From the NCBI RefSeq assembly GCF_001953875.1, contig NZ_MQUR01000063.1, positions 1-47,453 on the forward strand: DNA of 47,453 bases, read 5' to 3'. The stretch is from Streptomyces amritsarensis. Lineage in GTDB: Bacteria; Actinomycetota; Actinomycetes; Streptomycetales; Streptomycetaceae. The notes below the pieces were generated by a model, which saw only the letters and a list, made by a program, of their open reading frames with translations, was not told where the DNA came from and searched no databases. Shown here piece by piece: positions 10,493-17,670 of the stretch (its first letter is position 1; every line of letters begins with the position of its first letter). Both the position numbers and the translations under genes were made by a program.

Positions 10493-10860
10493 AGGTGCGG
10501 CTCCTTGCAGTGTTCGAGCGCTACTGGGCGGTGGGCTCCCGGCCGTGCGCGGCGTGGACCCGTCGGACTCCGTCCGGGGGATCGCCGCGCCTGAGGTGTG
10601 GCTCGGGCTGCCCGTGCGGACCGCGCTGTCCGACGGGGAACAGGATAGGTGTCCGAGGCCCGTGCCTGGGCAAACGTCTCACAGGCCGAGTCGTCGGGGG
10701 TCCTGCGGCGGGTGGTGGGCGGGCGGGCTGCTGGTTGTCGTGGTCGTGCTCCTCTTGTCCCGGGCCCGGGCTTTGCCATACTTACGATGCCGTAGGTTAC
10801 GGACCCGTAGGGTCTGGTGACCGGCGCCCTCCGACTTCCCTCACCCCCCAGGGGACACCC
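10493..10860. other. Divergent ppc/desaturase intergenic region
   Basis: A 368-bp gap with start codons on both sides. The only clear signal is the paired palindrome described separately at 10783–10809. The left part is GC-rich without recognisable boxes; an ATG-initiated frame here has no support. Confidence 0.5.
10783..10809. promoter_or_regulatory. Paired TACG-N4-CGTA operator candidate
   Basis: Two 12-bp palindromes of the same form, TACGATGCCGTA (10783–10794) and TACGGACCCGTA (10798–10809), lie 15 bp apart centre to centre and about 50 bp before the desaturase start. A TTGCCA at 10773–10778 could be the -35 box, so bound protein would block transcription. The TetR regulator encoded just downstream is the obvious candidate ligand. 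Confidence 0.65.
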
Positions 10861-11841
10861 ATGACCACCAGTCCGGATCTGATCGAGGGTGCCTCGGCGC
10901 CCTCCGAGACTCCTGTGCCGTCCGCGACGCGGGGCGGCGAGAACAAGCGCTCGATCGAGCAGGTCGCCCTGCTGCTGTTCATCACCGTTCCCTTCGTGGC
11001 GCTGCTGGCGGCGGTGCCGCTGGCCTGGGGCTGGGGGGTGAGCTGGCTGGACCTGGGCCTGATGGTGTTCATGTACTTCCTGGCCTGCCACGGGATCACC
11101 ATCGGTTTCCACCGCTACTTCACGCACGGTTCCTTCAAGGCGAAGCGGCCGCTGCGGATCGTGCTCGCCGTGATGGGTTCGATGGCGGTGGAGGGTCCGC
11201 TGGTGCGGTGGGTGGCGGACCACCGCAAGCACCACAAGTTCTCCGACCACGAGGGTGACCCGCATTCGCCGTGGCGGTTCGGCGAGACGGTGCCGGCGCT
11301 GATGAAGGGCCTGTGGTGGGCTCACATCGGCTGGCTGTTCGACGAGGAGCAGACCGATCAGCAGAAGTACGCCCCGGATCTGATCAAGGATCCGGCGATC
11401 CGGCGCGTCTCGCGGGACTTCATCTGGTGGACGATCTTCTCGCTGGCGGTTCCGCCGCTGGTGGGCGGTCTGGTGACGATGTCGTGGTGGGGTGCGTTCA
11501 CGGCGTTCTTCTGGGGTTCTCTGGTGCGGGTGGCGCTGCTGCACCATGTGACGTGGTCGATCAATTCGATCTGTCACGCGGTGGGCAAGCGGCCGTTCAA
11601 GTCCCGGGACCGGTCGGGCAACGTGTGGTGGCTGGCGGTGCTGTCGTGCGGTGAGTCGTGGCACAACCTGCACCATGCGGATCCGACGTCGGCGCGGCAC
11701 GGGGTGCTGCGGGGGCAGGTGGATTCGAGTGCGCGGCTGATCCGCTGGTTCGAGCAGCTGGGGTGGGCCACGGACGTGCGGTGGCCGTCCGCGTCCCGGA
11801 TCGAGGCCCGGCGCAGGGAAAACGGGCCGAACGCGGCATGA
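10861..11841 (+). CDS. Membrane acyl-CoA/fatty acid delta-9-type desaturase
   Basis: Di-iron membrane desaturase introducing a double bond into acyl chains. Length is 326 aa. The three His boxes of the stearoyl-CoA desaturase family are present: HRYFTH (84–89), HRKHH (121–125) and HNLHH near residue 270. Hydrophobic spans lie at about 33–75, 95–115 and 180–220. Start ATG 10861 follows a leader with the paired palindrome. The stop codon overlaps the start of the TetR gene, so the two are translationally coupled. Position of the double bond cannot be read from sequence. Confidence 0.95.
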   Translation: MTTSPDLIEGASAPSETPVPSATRGGENKRSIEQVALLLFITVPFVALLAAVPLAWGWGVSWLDLGLMVFMYFLACHGITIGFHRYFTHGSFKAKRPLRIVLAVMGSMAVEGPLVRWVADHRKHHKFSDHEGDPHSPWRFGETVPALMKGLWWAHIGWLFDEEQTDQQKYAPDLIKDPAIRRVSRDFIWWTIFSLAVPPLVGGLVTMSWWGAFTAFFWGSLVRVALLHHVTWSINSICHAVGKRPFKSRDRSGNVWWLAVLSCGESWHNLHHADPTSARHGVLRGQVDSSARLIRWFEQLGWATDVRWPSASRIEARRRENGPNAA

Positions 11842-12509
11842 TGGGGGGCGTGGCGATCGACGGTGGTTCCAGCAGCGACAAGCCCAGGCGTGGCCGCCGG
11901 GTCCGGATGACGGGCGCGGAGCGGCGCCAGCAGTTGCTGGACATCGGCCGCACCCTGTTCGCGGAGAAGGGCTTCGAGGGCACGTCGGTGGAGGAGATCG
12001 CGGCGAAGGCCGGGGTGTCCAAGCCGGTGGTGTACGAGCACTTCGGCGGCAAGGAGGGGCTGTACGCGGTCGTGGTGGACCGGGAGATGCGCCAGTTGCT
12101 GGACGGGGTGACGGGTGCGCTGACGGCCGGGCACCCCCGGGAGCTGCTGGAGCAGGCCGCGTTCGCCCTGCTGGACTACATCGAGTCGTACACGGACGGT
12201 TTCCGGATCCTGGTGCGGGATTCCCCGGTGGCGCAGTCGACGGGTACGTTCGCGTCGCTGATCAGTGACATCGCCACGCAGGTGGAGGACATCCTGGGTC
12301 TGGAGTTCAAGGCGCGGGGTTTTGATCCGAAGCTGGCTCCGCTGTACGCGCAGGCGCTGGTCGGGATGGTGGCGCTGACGGGGCAGTGGTGGCTGGACGT
12401 GCGCAAGCCCAAGAAGGCCGAGGTGGCGGCGCACCTGGTGAACCTGGCGTGGCACGGGCTGGACGGCCTGGAGTCGAAGCCGCAGCTGGTGGGCCGCCGC
12501 AAGAGCTAG
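11838..12509 (+). CDS. TetR-family transcriptional regulator (probable desaturase regulator)
   Basis: A 223-aa TetR repressor. The N-terminal HTH spans about residues 30–75 (RQQLLDIGRTLFAEKGFEGTS, then VEEIAAKAGVSKPVVYEHF). The C-terminal ligand domain has no recognisable substrate signature. The ATG at 11838 overlaps the desaturase stop (ATGA); ATG 11841 and GTG 11850 are alternatives. Coupling to a desaturase gene suggests it senses acyl-CoA or membrane state and controls its own operon through the TACG-N4-CGTA sites. That link is inference. Confidence 0.92.
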   Translation: MMGGVAIDGGSSSDKPRRGRRVRMTGAERRQQLLDIGRTLFAEKGFEGTSVEEIAAKAGVSKPVVYEHFGGKEGLYAVVVDREMRQLLDGVTGALTAGHPRELLEQAAFALLDYIESYTDGFRILVRDSPVAQSTGTFASLISDIATQVEDILGLEFKARGFDPKLAPLYAQALVGMVALTGQWWLDVRKPKKAEVAAHLVNLAWHGLDGLESKPQLVGRRKS

Positions 12510-12527
12510 GGCCCGTTCGCGGGCGGT

Positions 12528-12573
12528 ACGACGGCGCCCCGTCACCGGTGGTCCGGTGGCGGGGCGCCGTCGT
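12528..12573. terminator. Bidirectional terminator
   Basis: A 21-bp stem, arms 12528–12548 and 12553–12573, loop TGGT, with a single G·T pair (arm begins ACGACGGCGCCCCG). It separates the convergent tetR and VOC genes. Confidence 0.9.
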
Positions 12574-12586
12574 GTCGTGCGGGGGG

Positions 12587-12982
12587 CTAGTGGCCGGGTG
12601 CGGCTGCGGCGTCCGAGTCCGTGTCGTGGGGTTCCAGGAATTCCAGCCGGTTGCCCACGGGGTCCTCGGAGTAGAAGCGGTGGTGGCCGGGGAGGTTCTC
12701 GTCCCAGACGACCTCGGCCCCCCGCTCCTGCAGTCTCTGCGCGTACGCCGCGATGCCGGTGACCCGTAGTCCGGGGTGCGCCTTGCGGGCGGGGCGGAAG
12801 TCGTCCTCGACGCCGAGGTGCAGTTGTACGGGGCCGGCGGCGAACCAGCAGCCTCCGCGGGCGGCGAGGACGGGCGGTTTGGGGATCTCGGTCATGCCCA
12901 GGACGCCGGCGTAGTAGGCGCGGAGCCGGTCTTCGGAGTCCGGCGGCGCGGCGAGTTGGACGTGGTCGACTGCGGTGAGCAC
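12587..12982 (-). CDS. VOC (glyoxalase/bleomycin-resistance fold) protein
   Basis: A 131-aa cytoplasmic protein of the vicinal-oxygen-chelate superfamily. It has two beta-alpha-beta-beta-beta halves: VDHVQLAAPP…YYAGVLGMTEIPKP and QLHLGVEDD…YAQRLQERGAEVVW, ending with HHRFYSEDPVGNRLEFLEP. Potential metal ligands are His in VDHVQ, His in QLHLG and Glu in RLEFLE. Start GTG 12982 follows GGAGG and lies 2 nt after the methyltransferase stop, so the two genes form a translationally coupled pair. The longer upstream frame is a shadow of the methyltransferase. The substrate is unknown. Confidence 0.88.
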   Translation of the reverse strand: MLTAVDHVQLAAPPDSEDRLRAYYAGVLGMTEIPKPPVLAARGGCWFAAGPVQLHLGVEDDFRPARKAHPGLRVTGIAAYAQRLQERGAEVVWDENLPGHHRFYSEDPVGNRLEFLEPHDTDSDAAAAPGH

Positions 12983-12984
12983 GG

Positions 12985-13842
12985 TCAGGCCTCCTTGCGG
13001 GCGACGGCGAAGATCCTTCGGAACGGGAAGACGGTTCCGCGCGGCCCGCTCGGGTAGGCCGCGCGCAGCCGGTCGCGGTATTCGGCGAGGAAGGCGTCGG
13101 CGGCTTCGCGGTCCTCGCCGAGGGCGGTGAGGACGGGCCGCAGGGCGGTGCCCTTGACCCACTCGAGTACGGGGTCGGAGCCTTGCAGGAGCTGGTGGTA
13201 GGTGGTCTCCCAGACGTCTGCGGTGCAGCCGAGCGCGGTGAACCGGGCGAGGTATTCGGCGGGTTCGAGAAGGTGGGTGTAGCGGGCGCCGTGGCCGGCG
13301 AGCCGGGAGCGCCAGCGCGGGGTGTCGCAGAGTTCCGCGAGCAGGGCGTGGCTGGGGGCGGTGAAGTTGCCGGGGATCTGGAAGGCGAAGGTGCCGCCGG
13401 GGCGCAGGCCGTTGATCCAGGCGCCGAAGGAGCCGGGGTGGCCGGGGACCCACTGCAGGGCGGCGTTGGAGACGATCAGGTCGTAGGGCTCCTCGGGCAG
13501 CCAGCCGGCGATGTCGCCGTGGCGGAAGTCGAGGCTGCCGCCGCCGGCGGTGGGGCCGGCGTACTGCTCGGTGGCGCGCTGGAGCATCTCCGGCGAGAGG
13601 TCGAAGCCGGTGATGGCGGCGCCGGTCCAGCGGGTGGCGAGGAGTGCGGTGACGTTTCCGGGGCCGCAGCCGAGGTCGGCGATGCGGGCGGGGCTGGTGG
13701 GAAGTTCGGGTATGCGGGTGAGCAGGTCGAGGAAGGGCCGTGTGCGGTGGCCCGCGTGCCGGAGGTACTGCTGGGGGTCCCAGGTGGGAGCGGAGGGCGC
13801 GGTGGACGTGGGGGTCCCTGCGCGCGCGGTATCGGAATACAT
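12985..13842 (-). CDS. tam: Trans-aconitate 2-methyltransferase-like SAM methyltransferase
   Basis: A 285-aa class I SAM-dependent methyltransferase. Motif I is ARIADLGCGPGNVTALL, the acidic motif II is ITGFDLSPEM, and the post-I region is LIVSNAALQWV. The NAALQWVPGH stretch and the C-terminal layout (ELCDTPRW, YHQLLQGSDPVLEWVKGTALRP) match Tam, which esterifies trans-aconitate to relieve inhibition of the TCA cycle. Start ATG 13842 has GGAGG 8 nt upstream. It is divergent from a MarR gene with operator-like repeats in between and is followed by the VOC gene. Confidence 0.9.
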   Translation of the reverse strand: MYSDTARAGTPTSTAPSAPTWDPQQYLRHAGHRTRPFLDLLTRIPELPTSPARIADLGCGPGNVTALLATRWTGAAITGFDLSPEMLQRATEQYAGPTAGGGSLDFRHGDIAGWLPEEPYDLIVSNAALQWVPGHPGSFGAWINGLRPGGTFAFQIPGNFTAPSHALLAELCDTPRWRSRLAGHGARYTHLLEPAEYLARFTALGCTADVWETTYHQLLQGSDPVLEWVKGTALRPVLTALGEDREAADAFLAEYRDRLRAAYPSGPRGTVFPFRRIFAVARKEA

Positions 13843-13922
13843 GTTCGAGCCTCCCTGCTGGCGGGGCGGTCGGAAGCGGAAGCTGTTCCGGCCCCCTCCA
13901 TGCCCCATGCTCGCTTCAATTA

Positions 13923-13952
13923 TATCTCGACGTCAAGATACTTGTGGTCAAG
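13923..13952. promoter_or_regulatory. MarR-type operator repeats between tam and the marR gene
   Basis: An 18-bp palindrome, TATCTCGACGTCAAGATA (13923–13940), has only one mismatched pair. It is followed at once by CTTG-TGGT-CAAG (13941–13952), a second, shorter inverted repeat. The words GTCAAGATACT also repeat directly. ATCTTGA/TCAAGAT half-sites are typical MarR-family operators. This patch is the AT-richest of the neighbourhood and lies in the divergent promoter region. Confidence 0.7.
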
Positions 13953-14003
13953 ATACTCGGGATGAAGAGACTTCACATCGACAGACCCCTTACACTGATC
14001 GGC

Positions 14004-14501
14004 ATGGAGGACGAGGTCGACCGACTGGTGGCGGCATGGCGGCGGGAGCGCCCTGACCTCGACGTGGAACCGCTCGAGGTGCTGAGCCGCGTCAGCAGGC
14101 TCGCGCGCCATCTCGACCGCGCCCGCAGGCTGGCCTTCTCCGAGCACGGCCTGGAGCCCTGGGAGTTCGACGTCCTGACGTCGCTGCGCCGCGCCGGCGC
14201 CCCCTACCAGCTCTCCCCCGGCCAGCTGTTGACCCAGACCCTGGTCACCTCCGGCACCATGACCAACCGCATCGACCGGCTCGCCAAGAAGGGCCTCGTC
14301 GAGCGGCTCCCCGACCCCAGCGACCGCCGGGGCGTCCTGGTGCGGCTCACCCCCGAGGGCCGGGACCGCGCCGACGAGGCCCTTGCCGGGCTGCTGGCCC
14401 AGGAACGGGCGATCCTGGCCCAGCTCTCGCAGAGTCAGCGCGGTGATCTCGCCGGGCTGCTACGCCAGTTGACCGCTCCGTTCGACAACATCCCCGGCTA
14501 G
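14004..14501 (+). CDS. MarR-family transcriptional regulator
   Basis: A 165-aa winged-helix regulator. The core runs from about residue 25; the recognition helix region is TLVTSGTMTNRIDRLAKKGLVERLPDPSDRRGVLVRLT, including the DxRxxxV wing. TACACT at 13991–13996 ends 7 nt before the ATG, which fits a leaderless transcript starting at 14004; an in-frame ATG at 13962 is less likely. It is divergent from tam, so it probably represses tam–VOC and itself. The last 42 bp overlap the 3' end of the convergent response regulator. Confidence 0.92.
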   Translation: MEDEVDRLVAAWRRERPDLDVEPLEVLSRVSRLARHLDRARRLAFSEHGLEPWEFDVLTSLRRAGAPYQLSPGQLLTQTLVTSGTMTNRIDRLAKKGLVERLPDPSDRRGVLVRLTPEGRDRADEALAGLLAQERAILAQLSQSQRGDLAGLLRQLTAPFDNIPG

Positions 14502-15227
14502 GTCGGCGGGGCGTACGCCGGCCCGTCGGGCCAGCGCGACCGCCGCCAGCGTGGAGTGCACGCCGAGCTTGCCCAGCACGTTCTGCATGTGGGTGCGGAC
14601 CGTGTGCGGGGACAGGAACAGCCGGGCCGCCACGTCCTTGCGGCCCAGCCCCGCCACCATGCAGCGCAGCACCTCGTGTTCGCGCGGGGTGAGGGACTCC
14701 ACGAGCCGTTCGCTGTCGGTGCGGTGCTTGCGCGCCGCGGTCAGCTCCCGGAGCACCCCGGTGAGCAGGGCGGGCGGGAGGTGGGTCTCCTCCCGCAGGA
14801 CCCCGCGGACGACGGCCAGCAGCCGCGAGAGCGAGCAGTCCTTGGCCACCCAGCCCGAGGCTCCCGCCTGCAGGGCGAGAGCGGCCCGGCGCGGGTCGTC
14901 GCGCTCGGCGAGGACGACGGTGCGGACCCCGGGGTGCGCGGCCCGCACCCCGGCCACGAGCGCGATCCCGTCCGGGCCGGGCTGCGGCGGCCCGGCTCCC
15001 GGCTCCCGCTGGGCGGGCACGGCCCCGGCGACCGTGCCGAGGTCGGCGTCGACCAGCAGGACGTCGAAGCGGCGGCCCTCGGCCACCGCGCGTTCGAGGC
15101 AGCGCAGCGCGGCGGGGCCGCTGCCGGCCGCGGACACGTCCACGTCCGGCTCGGCCGCGAGCGCGGCTGCGAGCGATTCGGCGAAGATGCGGTGATCGTC
15201 GACGACGAGAACCCGGATACGAACCAC
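14460..15227 (-). CDS. NarL-type response regulator (orphan)
   Basis: A 255-aa response regulator. The receiver begins IRVLVVDDHRIFAESLA, with phosphoacceptor Asp in DVLLVDADLG and conserved Lys in GWVAKDCS. After the Asp there is an unusually long Pro/Gly-rich loop (about 18 residues, PAQREPGAGPPQPGPDG). The C-terminal LuxR HTH (SLTPREHEVLRCMVAGL, DVAARLFLSPHTVRTHMQNV) is intact. Start GTG 15227 is placed at the receiver; the upstream frame has no homology. No kinase gene is adjacent. Confidence 0.9.
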   Translation of the reverse strand: MVRIRVLVVDDHRIFAESLAAALAAEPDVDVSAAGSGPAALRCLERAVAEGRRFDVLLVDADLGTVAGAVPAQREPGAGPPQPGPDGIALVAGVRAAHPGVRTVVLAERDDPRRAALALQAGASGWVAKDCSLSRLLAVVRGVLREETHLPPALLTGVLRELTAARKHRTDSERLVESLTPREHEVLRCMVAGLGRKDVAARLFLSPHTVRTHMQNVLGKLGVHSTLAAVALARRAGVRPADLAGDVVERSGQLA

Positions 15228-15775
15228 AAAACCCCCAAGGGTAGGGGAACGGACGACGGCGGGTACGGCGCCAGGACCGGGTGATCCGCAGCCCCCCGGC
15301 CGCCGCCGAGACATATCTGCACTACCCCGGACCGGACGCCGTACCCGACTTGTCTCGACCCCTGAATCAACACCGGCCCCCACCGGTGTCACGCATCAGC
15401 GTAGGGCCGGGGGCGGCTCGCGGTTGGCCGAATAGCAGAAGTTTTCCCCGCGGATTTCAGGAGTCTGCGTTCCGAAGGGCCTCAGCCGTGGCTTGAAATC
15501 ACCTCAATCGGGGGGCTGTGGGACGTCTTACGCGCGGGCGCGTGCCATCGGCAGTTGCACGGGGGGCATTTCACCCGGCGTGTGCACGCCGGGCGCCCGC
15601 GCGCGGCGCCCAGCCGCAGCGCACGGCCCGAAGCCACACGCCCCCACCGGGCGCACACCCCCACCGGGCGCCGGCCGGCCCGACGCCCGAGGGCACCGCC
15701 GCACGGGCGAGTGAGCCGAAGGGGCGCCCCACGAGCCGGCCACGGGCGCCCGGGAGTCGAGCCGAGCCGGGGGAG
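15228..15775. other. Long intergenic region between response regulator and galE
   Basis: 548 bp without a supported gene. It contains a perfect 9-bp stem with 2-nt loop, CCCGGCGTGTGCACGCCGGG (15574–15593), which could terminate galE (minus), and a 17-bp direct repeat of the form CACRCCCCCACCGGGCG (about 15636–15670). The left half would hold the promoter of the response regulator. Short open frames here have unusual composition and no recognisable content. Confidence 0.5.
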
Positions 15776-16735
15776 TCAGGAGGCGTGGGTGCGGGCGAAG
15801 TCCCAGGCGTCCTGGATGATGCCGGTCAGGTCCGAGCGGTTCGGGGTCCAGCCGAGGCGCTCGTGGGCCGTGCGGGCGGAGGCGACGAGCATGGCCGGGT
15901 CGCCTGCCCGGCGCGGGGCGACGACCTGGGGGATCTCGCGGCCGGTGACCTTGCGGACCGTCTCGATGACCTCGCGGACCGAGAACCCGTTGCCGTTGCC
16001 CAGGTTGCAGATCAGGTGCTCGCCGGGGGTGGCGGAGCGCAGGGCGGCCAGGTGGGCCTCCGCGAGGTCGGCGACGTGGATGTAGTCGCGTACGCAGGTG
16101 CCGTCGGGGGTGGGGTAGTCCTCGCCGAACACCGAGATCGACTCGCGTTCGCCGAGCGCGACCTGGAGGACCAGCGGGATCAGGTGCGTCTCGGGGCTGT
16201 GCCGTTCGCCGAACTCGCCGTAGGCGCCCGCCACGTTGAAGTAGCGCAGGGAGACCGCCGCCAGGCCGTGTGCCACGCACTCGCCCGCGATCATGTGGTC
16301 GACGGCGAGCTTGGAGGCGCCGTACGGGTTGGTCGGCGCGGTCACCGAGGCCTCGGTGAGCAGGCCTTCGGTGGGCTCGCCGTAGGTGGCGGCGGTGGAG
16401 GAGAAGACCAGCCTGCGCACGCCGGCCTCGCGCATCGCGGCCAGCAGGGCGAGGGTTCCGCCGACGTTGTTCTCCCAGTACTTGCCCGGGTTCACGACGG
16501 ATTCGCCGACCTGCGAGGAGGCCGCGAAGTGCAGCACCGCGTCGTAGGAGGAGTCGATGTGGCGGGCGGCGTCCTGGATGCGGCCCTCGACGAACGTGGC
16601 GCCCGCGGGGACGCCGACGCGGAAGCCGGTGCTGAGGTCGTCGAGGACGGTGACCTCGTGGCCGGCCTCCAGGAGGTGGGCCGCCACCACGCTGCCGACG
16701 TATCCGGCGCCACCGGTTACCAGGTACTTGCTCAC
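15776..16735 (-). CDS. galE: UDP-glucose 4-epimerase
   Basis: Interconverts UDP-glucose and UDP-galactose; NAD-dependent extended SDR. Length is 319 aa. The Rossmann motif is LVTGGAGYVGS, catalytic Ser/Thr lies in VFSSTAATYG, and the YGASK motif holds Tyr and Lys. RYFNVAGAYG and VRDYIHVADLAEAH are typical GalE regions. Start is GTG 16735. It stands alone between two orphan response regulators, not in a gal operon with galT/galK. Confidence 0.95.
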   Translation of the reverse strand: MSKYLVTGGAGYVGSVVAAHLLEAGHEVTVLDDLSTGFRVGVPAGATFVEGRIQDAARHIDSSYDAVLHFAASSQVGESVVNPGKYWENNVGGTLALLAAMREAGVRRLVFSSTAATYGEPTEGLLTEASVTAPTNPYGASKLAVDHMIAGECVAHGLAAVSLRYFNVAGAYGEFGERHSPETHLIPLVLQVALGERESISVFGEDYPTPDGTCVRDYIHVADLAEAHLAALRSATPGEHLICNLGNGNGFSVREVIETVRKVTGREIPQVVAPRRAGDPAMLVASARTAHERLGWTPNRSDLTGIIQDAWDFARTHAS

Positions 16736-16826
16736 TCGACCACTGCCTCTCGCGGGGGACCACGCGCGTGTGGGTGTGCGCGTGCTTGGGCACTGGCTTA
16801 CCCGATGCGGCGCCCGCGGGGGAAAT

Positions 16827-16844
16827 CGGCGGCTCGGGCCGCCG
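16827..16844 (-). terminator. Terminator of the downstream-facing response regulator
   Basis: Stem CGGCGGC/GCCGCCG with TCGG tetraloop, 6 bp past the stop codon on the minus strand and followed by ATTTCCCCC in that direction. Confidence 0.6.
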
Positions 16845-16849
16845 CCCGG

Positions 16850-17542
16850 TCAGCCCTGTGCGGCCGCGGACGACTGCCCGGGCAGGGCCCGGTCGAGCAG
16901 GCCGGTACGGGCGGCGAGCGCGGCCGCCTCCAGCCGGGATCCGACGCCGAGCTTCATCAGGACCCGCTGCACGTGCGTACGGGCGGTGCTCGGCGCGATG
17001 GCCATGCCGGCGGCGATCAGCCGGGTGTCCTCGCCCTCGGCGACCCGCACCAGCACCTCCACCTCGCGGGGGGTCAGGAGCCGCAGCAGCCGGCCGGCTT
17101 CGTCGTCGGGCTGGACGGCGGGGTTCAGGAGCTCCGCGAAGGCCCCCTGGAGCAGTTGCGGTGCGATCGCCGCCTCTCCCGCCCTCGCCTTGGCCAGTGC
17201 CCGCTCCACGCCCTCGATGCGCTCGTCCTGGCGTACGTACCCGCAGGCGCCGGCGGCGAAGGCGGCGGCGATGCCGCGCGGGCTGGGTACCGGGCCGAGG
17301 ACGACCACGGCGATCTGCGGGCGCTCCCGCCTGATGCGGGCGACGGGCTCGAAGGCCCCGGGCTCGGCGGGGGTGGCGGTGCCGAGGAGGCAGACCTCCG
17401 GGGCGCGGCTGATGACGAGTTCGGCGGCGCCGGCCGCCGGGGCGGCGGCCGCCAGTACCCGGTGGCCGCGCAGTTTCAGGGCAGAGGCCAGTGCCTCGGC
17501 CAGCAGCCGGTGGTCGTCGACCACCACGACGCGTACGCCCAT
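16850..17542 (-). CDS. NarL-type regulator with degenerate receiver
   Basis: A 230-aa protein from ATG 17542; GTG 17554 (four more residues) is possible. The N-terminus VRVVVVDDHRLLAEALA keeps the acidic pocket, but the strand that should carry the phosphoacceptor Asp reads VCLLGTATPAEPG, with Gly at that place, and the usual Lys before the last helix reads GYVRQDE. The LuxR-type HTH (LLTPREVEVLVRVAEGEDTRLIAAGMAIAPSTARTHVQRVLMKLG) is intact. It probably acts without phosphorylation, through ligand binding or dimerisation. It precedes galE on the same strand, but the hairpin between them argues against one transcript. Confidence 0.88.
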   Translation of the reverse strand: MGVRVVVVDDHRLLAEALASALKLRGHRVLAAAAPAAGAAELVISRAPEVCLLGTATPAEPGAFEPVARIRRERPQIAVVVLGPVPSPRGIAAAFAAGACGYVRQDERIEGVERALAKARAGEAAIAPQLLQGAFAELLNPAVQPDDEAGRLLRLLTPREVEVLVRVAEGEDTRLIAAGMAIAPSTARTHVQRVLMKLGVGSRLEAAALAARTGLLDRALPGQSSAAAQG

Positions 17543-17617
17543 TGAGGAACCCACCCCCCACCCTTCTGCCCCGGCAAGCTACACGCTTGTTCGACGGCGC
17601 GAGGGGGATACCGCGCA

Positions 17618-17653
17618 GAAGCCCCCGATCGGTGCGGACCGTTCGGGGGCTTC
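17618..17653. terminator. Hairpin terminator
   Basis: Arms GAAGCCCCCGA (17618–17628) and TCGGGGGCTTC (17643–17653), with an inner CGGT/ACCG stem and loop GCGG. It lies 18 bp beyond the stop of the beta-propeller gene that ends at 17671 (minus strand). Confidence 0.75.
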
Positions 17654-17670
17654 GGGCGGTGCTGTGCGGG

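Noticed and set aside
15493..15714. Small ORFs in the galE/response-regulator gap
   Set aside because: No ribosome binding site, no recognisable content, and Arg/Pro/Ala composition typical of non-coding frames.
15518..17561. Two open frames of more than 670 codons over galE and its neighbours, one on each strand
   Set aside because: Arg/Pro-rich on one strand and Gly/Ala-rich on the other, with no motif; galE and the response regulator explain the region.
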